Of a DNA stretch of 13,961 nucleotides, positions 1 to 6,340 are shown piece after piece. How positions within the stretch are numbered: the stretch's first letter is position 1; the number at the start of each line of letters is the position of its first letter. Under the pieces are notes generated by a model. It had not been told where the DNA came from and made no database searches. It saw only the letters and a list, made by a program, of their open reading frames with translations. Source of the stretch: Bacteriovoracaceae bacterium UBA7317 (GTDB lineage: Bacteria > Bdellovibrionota > Bacteriovoracia > Bacteriovoracales > Bacteriovoracaceae); contig DKQD01000116.1 in the NCBI GenBank assembly GCA_002474345.1, positions 29,545-43,505 of the forward strand, read 5' to 3'. The translations under genes were made by a program, and so were the position numbers.

Positions 1-122
1 CTTGGAGTTTGGTGGGAGGGAGAATTCTCATTTTTAGAAATTGAATTTTTACTTGGGCCCACACTCTGTTTCCCACAACTTACTCCTAAGATAAGAAACA
101 TGAGGATTAGAACTTTTTTCAT
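1..122 (-). CDS. N-terminus of an unknown lipoprotein (cut by window edge)
   Basis: Only the first 40 codons are inside the window; the gene runs off the left end. The translation starts MKKVLILMFLILGVSCGKQS: a Lys-charged n-region, a hydrophobic stretch and a lipobox-like VSC with Cys16 as the predicted lipidated residue. A Ser/Asn/Lys-rich stretch follows, typical of the flexible tether of a lipoprotein. The start is well supported by a perfect AGGAG at 129-133, six bases upstream of the ATG at 120-122. It lies downstream of the alpha/beta-hydrolase gene on the same strand, 151 bp away and beyond an inverted repeat, so it may have its own promoter or be the last gene of that operon. The mature domain is not visible, so no function can be given. 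Gly at -3 of the lipobox is unusual. An opposite-strand frame is also open here but has neither start nor ribosome site. Confidence 0.75.
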   Translation of the reverse strand, partial: MKKVLILMFLILGVSCGKQSVGPSKNSISKNENSPSHQTP

Positions 123-128
123 TAATAT

Positions 129-133
129 CTCCT
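129..133 (-). promoter_or_regulatory. Ribosome binding site of the edge lipoprotein
   Basis: AGGAG on the minus strand, six bases before the ATG at 122. It decides the strand and start of a gene that is otherwise cut off by the window edge. Confidence 0.7.
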
Positions 134-229
134 GTCGTTTAGGCCCTAATCAATAAGTTAGAGCAATGCTTTTGCCTCCTTTTTTTACCTTTTTTTGGGA
201 CACGTTTCGATATCTTGAGGGCGCTATTT

Positions 230-255
230 GTTCACAAATGTTAAAGTTTGTGAAC
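230..255. repeat. Perfect 9-bp inverted repeat after the hydrolase gene
   Basis: GTTCACAAA (230-238) and TTTGTGAAC (247-255) form a perfect 9-bp stem with an 8-base loop, starting 18 bases beyond the hydrolase stop codon. No T-run follows on either strand, so it is not a classical intrinsic terminator. It could be an mRNA 3'-end stabilising hairpin, a terminator of another type, or an operator for the downstream lipoprotein gene. Confidence 0.5.
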
Positions 256-273
256 GGTAGGTCGTCTGGGATT

Positions 274-1137
274 TTAAATATTATCCAGCAAAAACAAGAA
301 CTTACGCTGGTTTTCCTTCTTGATGATGGAAAAAAAGTTAATGTGATGAGGGTCATCTGTGACCCAGAAGTCAGTTATATTATTTTTTGATGCCTTTAAA
401 AGGTCGTAAACATCTTCACCATTTTTAAAGGTCACCATCTTATCTTTTTTACTGTGGATAACAAGTGTCCTCACCCCTAGTTCTTTAAAGTGCTCCTCGG
501 GGGAATAAGTATCTGAAACAACGAGATAGGCAAAGGGGGAAAGGATCATGGTGACAGGTCTTCTCTTTAAGGCCCTAAAAGCAACGTCTTGGTAGGAAGC
601 AAATGTTGAGTCCAAAACCAAAAGGTCAACGCTCTTTTTATGTTTAAAGTCTTTCAACGCCCTTGAAACAATTGCCCCTCCTAAACTTTGCCCTATAATG
701 ACAAACTTTCCAGTTTTAATATTTTGCTTTTGATGGGTTTTGTAAGCAAGGTTAAGGGCGGCCAGAGCATCCTGGTGAACTCCTTTTGGAGTTGGACTCC
801 CTTCAGAAAGTCCAAAGCCTCTATAATCAAAAGTAAAAAGGTTGTACCCATTTTTAATCATCCAAACGAGACTTGCTGAATGGGATGATATATTTTGAGC
901 ATTCCCATGAAACTGCATGACCGTTCCTTTGGTCTCTCCCTTTTGGTTTTTGAAATACCATCCGTGTAATTTGGTTCCGTCTTTAGACTTAAAGAAAATA
1001 TCTTTGTAGGGGTAGCCGACGACTTTAGGGTCAAAATAAAGAAAGCTGTCGGGGTGGTAAAAAAAATGGGTGCAGGAAGTGAAGAGAAGAGGGAAAAAGA
1101 ATAAGAATAAGATTTTAAATACATTTAGTTTTTTCAT
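274..1137 (-). CDS. Alpha/beta-hydrolase, probable lipoprotein (BEM46/YfhR-like, COG1073 type)
   Basis: A serine hydrolase of 287 residues. Residues 1-22 form a signal peptide ending F-T-S-C, a lipobox-like site (Phe at -3 is non-standard), so the enzyme is probably membrane-anchored in the periplasm. Family landmarks appear in order: oxyanion-hole HGNA at 77-80, DYRGFG at 104-109, nucleophile elbow G-Q-S-L-G-G with Ser151, acid Asp232 in the SKKDKMV segment, and catalytic His264 or His265 in DPHHIN. All triad members are present and the length is normal, so it should be active; likely substrates are esters, acyl groups or amides, but the specificity cannot be read. Its start lies 13 bases after the stop of the Lnb/DUF4105 gene and has no strong ribosome site, which suggests translational coupling in one operon. 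Confidence 0.88.
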   Translation of the reverse strand: MKKLNVFKILFLFFFPLLFTSCTHFFYHPDSFLYFDPKVVGYPYKDIFFKSKDGTKLHGWYFKNQKGETKGTVMQFHGNAQNISSHSASLVWMIKNGYNLFTFDYRGFGLSEGSPTPKGVHQDALAALNLAYKTHQKQNIKTGKFVIIGQSLGGAIVSRALKDFKHKKSVDLLVLDSTFASYQDVAFRALKRRPVTMILSPFAYLVVSDTYSPEEHFKELGVRTLVIHSKKDKMVTFKNGEDVYDLLKASKNNITDFWVTDDPHHINFFSIIKKENQRKFLFLLDNI

Positions 1138-1150
1138 TTATTTAAAACCA

Positions 1151-3106
1151 TTAAAATTGATGGATGATATTGACATAGTGCCTGAAATCATCAAGTTTAA
1201 AGCTTCTATTTTGGGAGTTTGATTCTATAAAATAGCGGATTTGGTTATGAGTTTTAAATTTTTTGGAAAGGCCTAATTCGAGGGTTGAATAATAAGACTT
1301 TGTTTTCTTTTTTAAAAGGTCGGCCTTAACATTGTACTTTAAAAAACTCCTCACAAAGTTAAAGTCAAAACTTGTTAGAAACTCTAAGTTGGGACCTACC
1401 TTATAACCCTTTTCAAAGTGTTCACTAAGCTCCATATTCAATCCGCCTAAAAAGGAGAGGAGGATGTTTTTGTTTTCTCCAAGAATTTTGCTAAAACCAA
1501 CGCCTAAATTAAATTCAAATTTGTGGTCATTTAAATTGAGCTCTCGTATTTTATAAACTCCGCCATTAACATACCAGGAGAGCTGAGGGTCGAGAAAATT
1601 GTAATCGTAAATAGATTTAAGGTTATAAAGTTCCGCTTTTTCCAGCTCTAATTTTTTGTTTTTAAAATCATAAAGACCTGTAAAGTGAAAGAGGTCAAGT
1701 TGATTAAAGCTCTCAGGCCCTATGGAGTCGTCTAAAAAGTCGTGGTATCCAAATTTTGCGGAAATGAGAGACTTGACACCGGTTTCACTTTGAAAAGCTC
1801 CTATACCTACATAAGAGGGAAGGTGGTAGAGGTCGGGCCTGTTTTTTTTTGTGACAGTGAGATTGGGTTTAAAGGAATCGATTTCATCTTTTTGAGCGAG
1901 GGCAATGAGGGCCTTTCTGTATTTGATTTTATCTTTCTTGGGGAATTTGTGCTTATATTTATTTTTTTGATAATTGAGGTAAGTTACAAAGGTACTTAAC
2001 GACTCCGTGTACTCTTCGTCCTTATAGTCCTTTACTCCTTTAAGCAACTCTTTAAAATGATCTTTTTTTGTGGACGCCAGCCGGTTGTATTTTTGAACGA
2101 GACTCCTTCTTAGACTTGGTCTCGCAATTCTTTTTTTAACAAGGCCTGGCTCATTATTTAAATATTTAATGATTTCAGTTGGCAAGACGTATACCAGATT
2201 TTTTTTATGCTTAAGGAGGTTAGGCCTTATAACACCCAAAGACTCAAAAAGAACAGAAGAGCAGTTCTCATCAGTGAAGTAATAATCAAGGTAAGAGTTC
2301 GCATACATTTCCCAGATATGTTTGACAAAAAAGTCGACTTCTTCCTGACTAAAGTCAAATTCATATTCCCAAAGGTCCCTTGACTCCAAATTATTGTACT
2401 CATTAATTTTCGTATAATAGGGAGTCAGTGAAAAGGTACCGTTATAAAAACCAAGGAGCCCTTTAAAGGCAAAGGCGAAAGAGAGGTCCTCATCTGGAAC
2501 TTGTGCAGAAAACGTGACGGCGTAGTTCATCATGTCTTTTGATTTGTCGTGGATGGGGTATTGATTAAATTTAAGCATAGTATGCCCGAACATTGAGGCA
2601 GGATTATTAGCGTAAGAGCTTGAGTAGACCATTGAAATGGACTTGGTATTTAAGCTTTTAAACCAATTATTAAATTGAGGACAGTTTTGATCAATAAACC
2701 CCTCTTCTTTGAAATGAGTTTTGAGAAATTGGTACCTGGCCGGAAAAAGGCATTGAGCATGGAATTGATTATTGACTCTTGTTAGGAAGGCCTTAGGATT
2801 CTTGAAGGCCTTGATATTTGCTTTTAACTCAGAAAGGGAATTATATTTACCATCCTTTGCGAAAAAAAATTCGGGAGCATCAACTAAGCTTTTAGGCCCC
2901 CCCCAAAGACTTGGTTTGTAGTAGAGGAGCCTGCGCCATGTCTCTTTTTTAGAGATGCTTTCTTTTTTAAATATATTTTCTCTCGGAGCAAGTTTGGCCT
3001 CTAGTGAAGAGGCCAAAAGAAAAAAGAAGCAAATAAGAGGAACTAAATTAAATGAGAGCGCATTCTTTTGAAAGGTAAGGATGGCCCTTAATTGCATTTT
3101 TAACAT
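1151..3106 (-). CDS. Lnb N-terminal domain / DUF4105 exported protein with beta-barrel-like C-terminus
   Basis: Numbered from ATG 3106 (651 residues). An N-terminal signal peptide has hydrophobic core LVPLICFFFLLASS and probable cleavage after LEA (about residue 37). The ETWRRLLYYKP region (about 55-65) fits the alpha-helical domain that often precedes this family. The DUF4105/Lnb core carries S-x-Y-x-N-N-P-A-S-M-F-G-H-T (about 163-176) and FTDENCSS (about 277-284); the spaced His and Cys suggest a permuted papain-like (NlpC/P60- or LRAT-like) active site, which is inference. From about residue 430, alternating aromatic strands ending in a C-terminal Phe suggest an outer-membrane beta-barrel. 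The start is uncertain: ATGs at 3157, 3106 and 3097 all overlap the upstream DUF3015 gene and none has a good ribosome site. 3106 or 3097 gives the more sensible signal peptide. The substrate is unknown. Confidence 0.82.
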   Translation of the reverse strand: MLKMQLRAILTFQKNALSFNLVPLICFFFLLASSLEAKLAPRENIFKKESISKKETWRRLLYYKPSLWGGPKSLVDAPEFFFAKDGKYNSLSELKANIKAFKNPKAFLTRVNNQFHAQCLFPARYQFLKTHFKEEGFIDQNCPQFNNWFKSLNTKSISMVYSSSYANNPASMFGHTMLKFNQYPIHDKSKDMMNYAVTFSAQVPDEDLSFAFAFKGLLGFYNGTFSLTPYYTKINEYNNLESRDLWEYEFDFSQEEVDFFVKHIWEMYANSYLDYYFTDENCSSVLFESLGVIRPNLLKHKKNLVYVLPTEIIKYLNNEPGLVKKRIARPSLRRSLVQKYNRLASTKKDHFKELLKGVKDYKDEEYTESLSTFVTYLNYQKNKYKHKFPKKDKIKYRKALIALAQKDEIDSFKPNLTVTKKNRPDLYHLPSYVGIGAFQSETGVKSLISAKFGYHDFLDDSIGPESFNQLDLFHFTGLYDFKNKKLELEKAELYNLKSIYDYNFLDPQLSWYVNGGVYKIRELNLNDHKFEFNLGVGFSKILGENKNILLSFLGGLNMELSEHFEKGYKVGPNLEFLTSFDFNFVRSFLKYNVKADLLKKKTKSYYSTLELGLSKKFKTHNQIRYFIESNSQNRSFKLDDFRHYVNIIHQF

Positions 3107-3533
3107 TGTTAAGCAACTCGCTGGATTTGATACTACTTTTGTTGAATAACTTATCATAACTTTTCTTCATCGTATTGATAAAATGACTTGGTTTTTGATG
3201 GCATCCCATTACTGAAGCAAATTGTTCAACATAGTGACCTTTACCTACGGCCAATTCAACTTCTAACTGATCTAAATTTTCTTTAACAAAATGAATTTGT
3301 TCATGCTTCTTTTCAACAATGGAATGATAATCACAACCAGAAGTACCAAAGGTCATCCCAATGGGAGCAAGTCCTGTGACTTGATTGATAATGCCCCGAC
3401 TTGTTGCTGATACAAGGCTATAGTCTTTGAAAATATACCAGCCTGGACCACATCCAGCACTACCATCTTCCGCTTGAGCAAAGTTTTGGAAGGAAAAGAG
3501 AATCACCATTATTATTACTTTGAAAAAACCCAT
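3048..3533 (-). CDS. DUF3015 family secreted protein (copy 2 of a tandem pair)
   Basis: A small secreted protein of 161 residues. Signal peptide 1-21 ends in AQA. The mature part begins with a Gly/Cys segment (Cys28, GCGPGW) and carries the DUF3015 hallmark GMTFGTSGC ending at Cys67. A helical second half contains HFVKENLDQLE and Cys111, and Cys158 sits close to the C-terminus. The four cysteines match those of the neighbouring paralog, so two disulfides are likely. The function of DUF3015 is unknown. The ATG at 3533 is chosen over the longer frame to 3581 because AGGAGA (3541-3546) stands 7 bases before it and a signal peptide follows directly. Its 3' end overlaps the start of the Lnb/DUF4105 gene, implying co-translation. 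Confidence 0.85.
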   Translation of the reverse strand: MGFFKVIIMVILFSFQNFAQAEDGSAGCGPGWYIFKDYSLVSATSRGIINQVTGLAPIGMTFGTSGCDYHSIVEKKHEQIHFVKENLDQLEVELAVGKGHYVEQFASVMGCHQKPSHFINTMKKSYDKLFNKSSIKSSELLNNVKNAIKGHPYLSKECALI

Positions 3534-3587
3534 TATATTGTCTCCTAAAAAATAAATATTTGTTAAAACATTAAACTCCAAACAAAT

Positions 3588-4070
3588 CTAAATAATATGG
3601 CACCCTTTAGAGAGCTCAAGAGAATCCATGACCTTACTTTTAACTGAGTTAAGGAGGTAACTTGGATTTGTTTTTGACCCTTGAAATAATTCGCTATAAC
3701 TTTTTTGCATTGTTTTTGTAAAAGCGCCGACTTTATTTTCACAACCTAAAAGTGAAGCAAGCTGCTCGACAAATTGTCCCTTCCCTATAGACATTTCAAG
3801 TTCTAATTGATCAAGGTTCTCTTCTACAAAATGAATTTGCTTGGATTCTTTTTGAACAATTGAGTGCCTCTTGCAACCTGAAGTTCCCGATGTCATTCCA
3901 TAAGGGGTTGTGAAAGAGTTCGTTGAAAGTCTAACTGAAGAGGATGTAATACTCATTCTTTTTGATACTTTCCAGCCTAGTCCACAGCCAGAGCTTTTAT
4001 CCCTTGTATGACCAAGGTTAATAATTAATAACGGAAAAATGAAAGCGATCATTTTTAACATTTTTGTCAT
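3588..4070 (-). CDS. DUF3015 family secreted protein (copy 1 of a tandem pair)
   Basis: A paralog of the next gene downstream, 160 residues. It has a hydrophobic N-terminus (about 1-20, cleavage site not clear), a GCGLGW segment with Cys29, the family signature GMTSGTSGC ending at Cys66, the helical motif HFVEENLDQLE, and Cys110 and Cys157. The two copies share layout, cysteines and central helix but have diverged in residues 33-57 and in the C-terminal third, so the duplication is not recent. The start is well supported by GGAGG (4076-4080) five bases before the ATG. It is the first gene of a probable operon reading leftwards, with 54 bases to the next start. DUF3015 has no assigned function; the context suggests an envelope role alongside the Lnb/DUF4105 protein. 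Confidence 0.87.
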   Translation of the reverse strand: MTKMLKMIAFIFPLLIINLGHTRDKSSGCGLGWKVSKRMSITSSSVRLSTNSFTTPYGMTSGTSGCKRHSIVQKESKQIHFVEENLDQLELEMSIGKGQFVEQLASLLGCENKVGAFTKTMQKSYSELFQGSKTNPSYLLNSVKSKVMDSLELSKGCHII

Positions 4071-4080
4071 TAAGACCTCC

Positions 4081-4550
4081 CAAAAAAATTATGTTTTAAT
4101 CTAACTCTTTTAAATTTTAAAAACTCATTTAAAGGATGATTGAACTTATTATATTACGGCTTGAAAAAAACCCAAGGCTTAATTAGTAAGGTAAGATAGG
4201 CGTATCCTTTTTATAATTAACCAATCTCGTGGATTAATCTTTTACCAGATTTAGAAATAAAAAATGATATTTATTAGTTCTAATTATTTAGGGATTAAAA
4301 AAACATAGTAAAAAAATCAATATTTAACTATATACTTGATCTTAAAGATAGGAGAAGACTAACCTTTCAATTCAGTACGTATAGAGATAAAAAAAAGACC
4401 ATTTAAAAATAATTTAAAACATTTATTAAATAAAAATGCCCCCTTTTTCTAAAAGGTTGTTAAAATGAAATAAATTGGTCAAAGCGAATTCGTTGGAATT
4501 TCTTCTTTCTCTATTCTATGCCGTTTGATTTGATCCAAAACAAAGTATTT
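4081..4550. other. Gene-free AT-rich divergent intergenic region
   Basis: About 470 bases between the minus-strand DUF3015 operon and the plus-strand response regulator. No frame has a ribosome site plus a plausible protein. It contains the leftward promoter candidate at 4141-4175 and a small dyad CCTTTT-TCT-AAAAGG (4442-4456). Many TATA-like hexamers lie upstream of the regulator gene, and none can be singled out as its promoter. The length is generous for two promoters, so an unannotated small RNA cannot be excluded, but no specific structure supports one. Confidence 0.5.
4141..4175 (-). promoter_or_regulatory. Putative sigma70-type promoter of the DUF3015-Lnb-hydrolase operon
   Basis: On the minus strand TTGGGT (4170-4175) is followed after 16 bases by a perfect TATAAT (4148-4153). 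Transcription would start near 4141, leaving a leader of about 70 bases before the DUF3015 start. The -10 is perfect and the -35 weak; in such AT-rich DNA a chance match is possible. Confidence 0.45.
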
Positions 4551-4559
4551 GAGGTAAAT

Positions 4560-4931
4560 ATGTTAAAAAAAATTTTAGCAGTAGATGATGAAGCTAATAT
4601 TGTGGAATTTTTAAAAGAGGCATTAGAATCGACTAATAAGTATTACATTGAAAAATGCACCAGTGGATCAGTCGCAGAAATGTTATCAAAAAGCATAAAA
4701 TATCAGCTTATCGTTTCTGATTATAAAATGCCTCATTTAAATGGAGCCGAATTGGCCAAAAATATCAGAAATAACGATGGCCCAAACAAAGATGTTCCCA
4801 TTCTTTTTGCTTCCTCTTACGAGCAAGCCGTTTTGGAGGAAACGAAAGGACTTTCAGGCATTCATTTCATGAATAAGCCGCTTCTAATTAAAGATCTTTT
4901 CCAAAAAGTAGAAGAAATTATTGGTAAATAA
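4560..4931 (+). CDS. Single-domain response regulator (CheY-like receiver)
   Basis: A stand-alone receiver of 123 residues with no output domain. The acidic pair Asp9-Asp10 follows the first strand (ILAVDDE), the phospho-acceptor is Asp54 in LIVSDYKMP, the switch Ser is Ser85 in ILFASS, and Lys106 is in NKPL. All residues needed for phosphotransfer are present. It should act by protein contact, as CheY or Spo0F do, not by binding DNA. The ATG at 4560 is preferred over the in-frame ATG at 4518 because GAGGT (4551-4555) precedes it by 4 bases and the receiver fold begins immediately. No histidine kinase is in the window. The next gene, 100 bases downstream on the same strand, is the first of four MotA-like membrane proteins; a functional link is plausible but unproven. 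Confidence 0.9.
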   Translation: MLKKILAVDDEANIVEFLKEALESTNKYYIEKCTSGSVAEMLSKSIKYQLIVSDYKMPHLNGAELAKNIRNNDGPNKDVPILFASSYEQAVLEETKGLSGIHFMNKPLLIKDLFQKVEEIIGK

Positions 4932-5031
4932 TTCCCTTTTTAAAAAAAACTTAAAAACTTTAAACCTCTTTAACAAGTCTTCGATATTTCTTTAGACATT
5001 CCTATCATTCCCTATTTTAAAAGAGGAATTT

Positions 5032-5427
5032 ATGAAGTTACTTTCAGTGGCTCTTATTGTTTTAAGCATTATACTGGCCCTTGTTTTAACGGGTCATATA
5101 AAAACTTTTATTGATCTTCCAAGCCTTTTAGTCGTTATTTTGCCAGTTCTTGCAAGCATTCCGGCCCGGCATGGCCTAGAAGGTTTTAAAATATTAATAA
5201 ATAGTGGTGATGAAAAAAAAGAAGTCCTCCACTCCATGGGAGCAACCGGCATTATTTCAGGAGTGTTAGGTTCTCACATTGGCGTTGTTATTATTTTGGC
5301 CAATATGAGTAAACCTGATTCCTTAGGCCCTGCTTTGGCAGTTTCTCTTCTACCAACTTTTTATGGTCTTTTTATTTTTCTTTTAACAACTGTTATATCC
5401 CATTTAAATTTAGGAAATGAATTATGA
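5032..5427 (+). CDS. MotA/ExbB-like small membrane protein 1 (four-helix type)
   Basis: 131 residues with four predicted membrane helices: TM1 3-20, TM2 about 31-44, TM3 70-91, TM4 103-124. The MotA landmarks are clear: TFIDLPSLLVV (25-35) at the TM1-TM2 junction and, in TM3-TM4, SGVLGSHIGVV, then SLGPALAVSLLPTFYG (97-112), matching the L-G-x-x-x-G-L and G-P-x-x-A-V-x-L-x-T-x-Y-G pattern of MotA. The TM2-TM3 cytoplasmic loop is only about 25 residues, against roughly 100 or more in MotA, so the flagellar rotor (FliG)-contacting domain is missing. It shares an RHG motif (46-48) with protein 3. GAGGA (5023-5027) supports the start. The stop overlaps the next start as ATGA, implying coupled translation. 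Role unknown. Confidence 0.85.
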   Translation: MKLLSVALIVLSIILALVLTGHIKTFIDLPSLLVVILPVLASIPARHGLEGFKILINSGDEKKEVLHSMGATGIISGVLGSHIGVVIILANMSKPDSLGPALAVSLLPTFYGLFIFLLTTVISHLNLGNEL

Positions 5428-5888
5428 TTATAAAAAGTTTTTCAATCACTTTTATAATCTTATGTTTTGTTTTAACCATTTTGTTTAATGCAAATCTAAA
5501 TTCTTTTTTAGACATTCCTTCCCTTTGGTTTGTTGTTGTGCCAATCCTTTTCCTTTCATTTCTTGGAAATAAAGGGAGTGGATCAATGAGAAATCCCATA
5601 AAGGGACGGGCCATTTCATGGTTTGAACTCATTGGTTACGTCTCTGTTTTTCTTGGGGTTATAGGTTCTCACATGGGGATGATAAATCTTTATGAAAACT
5701 TTGGTGACAAAAGCAGCATAGGACCAGCTTTTGCGACTTTAATTTTGACTTCCTTTTATGGAATTTTAATTTTTCTTTTTTTCTTTCTTATGGGTCAATA
5801 TAAGCTGAAAAAGGTCGCAATTTACTTTGTAATAGGTCAGACAGTTATTTTAATAAATAATATGTTAACTTTATCGTTCGGTTTTTAG
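5424..5888 (+). CDS. MotA/ExbB-like small membrane protein 2 (five-helix type)
   Basis: 154 residues. Predicted helices are TM1 4-22, TM2 33-47, TM3 67-89, TM4 104-124 and an extra TM5 131-152 that proteins 1 and 3 lack. FLDIPS (28-33) and SSIGPAFATLILTSFYG (97-113) are the MotA-type signatures. The TM2-TM3 loop is about 19 residues and ends in ISWFELIG (64-71), a motif matched by VSHWELIG in protein 4. TM4 keeps polar Thr109 and Ser110, at the level where MotA/ExbB proteins place channel-lining Thr/Ser residues (family knowledge). Its ATG overlaps the TGA of protein 1 (5424-5427), so the two are probably made in equal amounts and assembled together. An AGGA lies just upstream inside gene 1. 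Function unknown. Confidence 0.85.
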   Translation: MIIKSFSITFIILCFVLTILFNANLNSFLDIPSLWFVVVPILFLSFLGNKGSGSMRNPIKGRAISWFELIGYVSVFLGVIGSHMGMINLYENFGDKSSIGPAFATLILTSFYGILIFLFFFLMGQYKLKKVAIYFVIGQTVILINNMLTLSFGF

Positions 5889-5902
5889 GAAAAGGAAAGT
5901 GG

Positions 5903-6340
5903 TTGTTATTTATGAAAATTATTTGCGTTTTATTTTTTCTCATTAATATCCTTAGTTGGATCCTCGTTAATTCGAGTCTTAAATCTTTTGTGGATATTCC
6001 ATCTCTTATTATTGTCTTTCTCCCTATTTATATGGCAATCGCCTATAGGCACGGATGGAAGTCTTTGTTTAGTTTAAAATTTCATACAGACGTTTGGGTA
6101 AAAAATGGAAAAGAGCAGGATGGATTATTAAAAACCATTGGCCACACAGCTTTATTAACGGGAGCCTTGGGAATGGCGGCTGGTTTAGTCCTCATGTTTT
6201 TTAATTCCACTCATCCATTTTCCATAGCTGCCCAAACTAATCCCGCGATGAAAATAAGCTTATTAACCTCAACTTATGCACTTATTGTATTTTTAGTTAT
6301 AGTGTTACTCTATTTTGTTGGAAGGGAGGATCAATCATGA
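5903..6340 (+). CDS. MotA/ExbB-like small membrane protein 3 (four-helix type, diverged)
   Basis: 145 residues with helices at about 5-23, 34-48, 80-101 and 115-138. It has FVDIPS (29-34) and AYRHGWKSL (47-55), the same RHG position as protein 1, and ends soon after TM4. It is the most diverged member: the TM3-TM4 link has lost the I-G-P-A-x-A motif (here QTNPAMKISLLTSTYAL), and the TM2-TM3 loop is about 31 residues. The start is either TTG at 5903 (GGA at 5894-5896 with a 6-base gap) or ATG at 5912; the TTG has the better-spaced ribosome site. It follows protein 2 after only 14 bases and ends in an ATGA overlap with protein 4. Loss of the conserved motif suggests a distinct position in a mixed-subunit complex. 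Confidence 0.8.
   Translation: MLFMKIICVLFFLINILSWILVNSSLKSFVDIPSLIIVFLPIYMAIAYRHGWKSLFSLKFHTDVWVKNGKEQDGLLKTIGHTALLTGALGMAAGLVLMFFNSTHPFSIAAQTNPAMKISLLTSTYALIVFLVIVLLYFVGREDQS

Noticed and set aside
1..156. Plus-strand frame open from the window edge for 51 codons
   Set aside because: The minus strand of the same bases has AGGAG, ATG and a textbook lipoprotein signal peptide; the plus frame has no recognisable protein features.
166..390. 74-codon plus-strand frame
   Set aside because: It overlaps the 3' end of the hydrolase gene antisense, has a Phe-rich start from poly-T runs and no ribosome site; a shadow frame.
858..1124. 88-codon minus-strand frame in the hydrolase gene
   Set aside because: Out-of-frame shadow of the hydrolase N-terminal coding region; the other frame carries all the catalytic motifs.
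1742..1999. 85-codon plus-strand frame inside the Lnb/DUF4105 gene
   Set aside because: Antisense shadow with repetitive Phe/Ile content; no start signal.
4136..4186. 16-codon plus-strand micro-frame beginning MIELIILRLEK
   Set aside because: No ribosome site, lies over the leftward promoter candidate, and is too short to support.
4993..5021. TAGACA-N17-TTTAAA as promoter for the MotA-like array
   Set aside because: It would start transcription next to the ATG at 5032 and leave the good ribosome site outside the transcript.
5393..5632. 79-codon minus-strand frame across MotA-like genes 1 and 2
   Set aside because: Antisense to two well-supported overlapping genes; no signal for translation.
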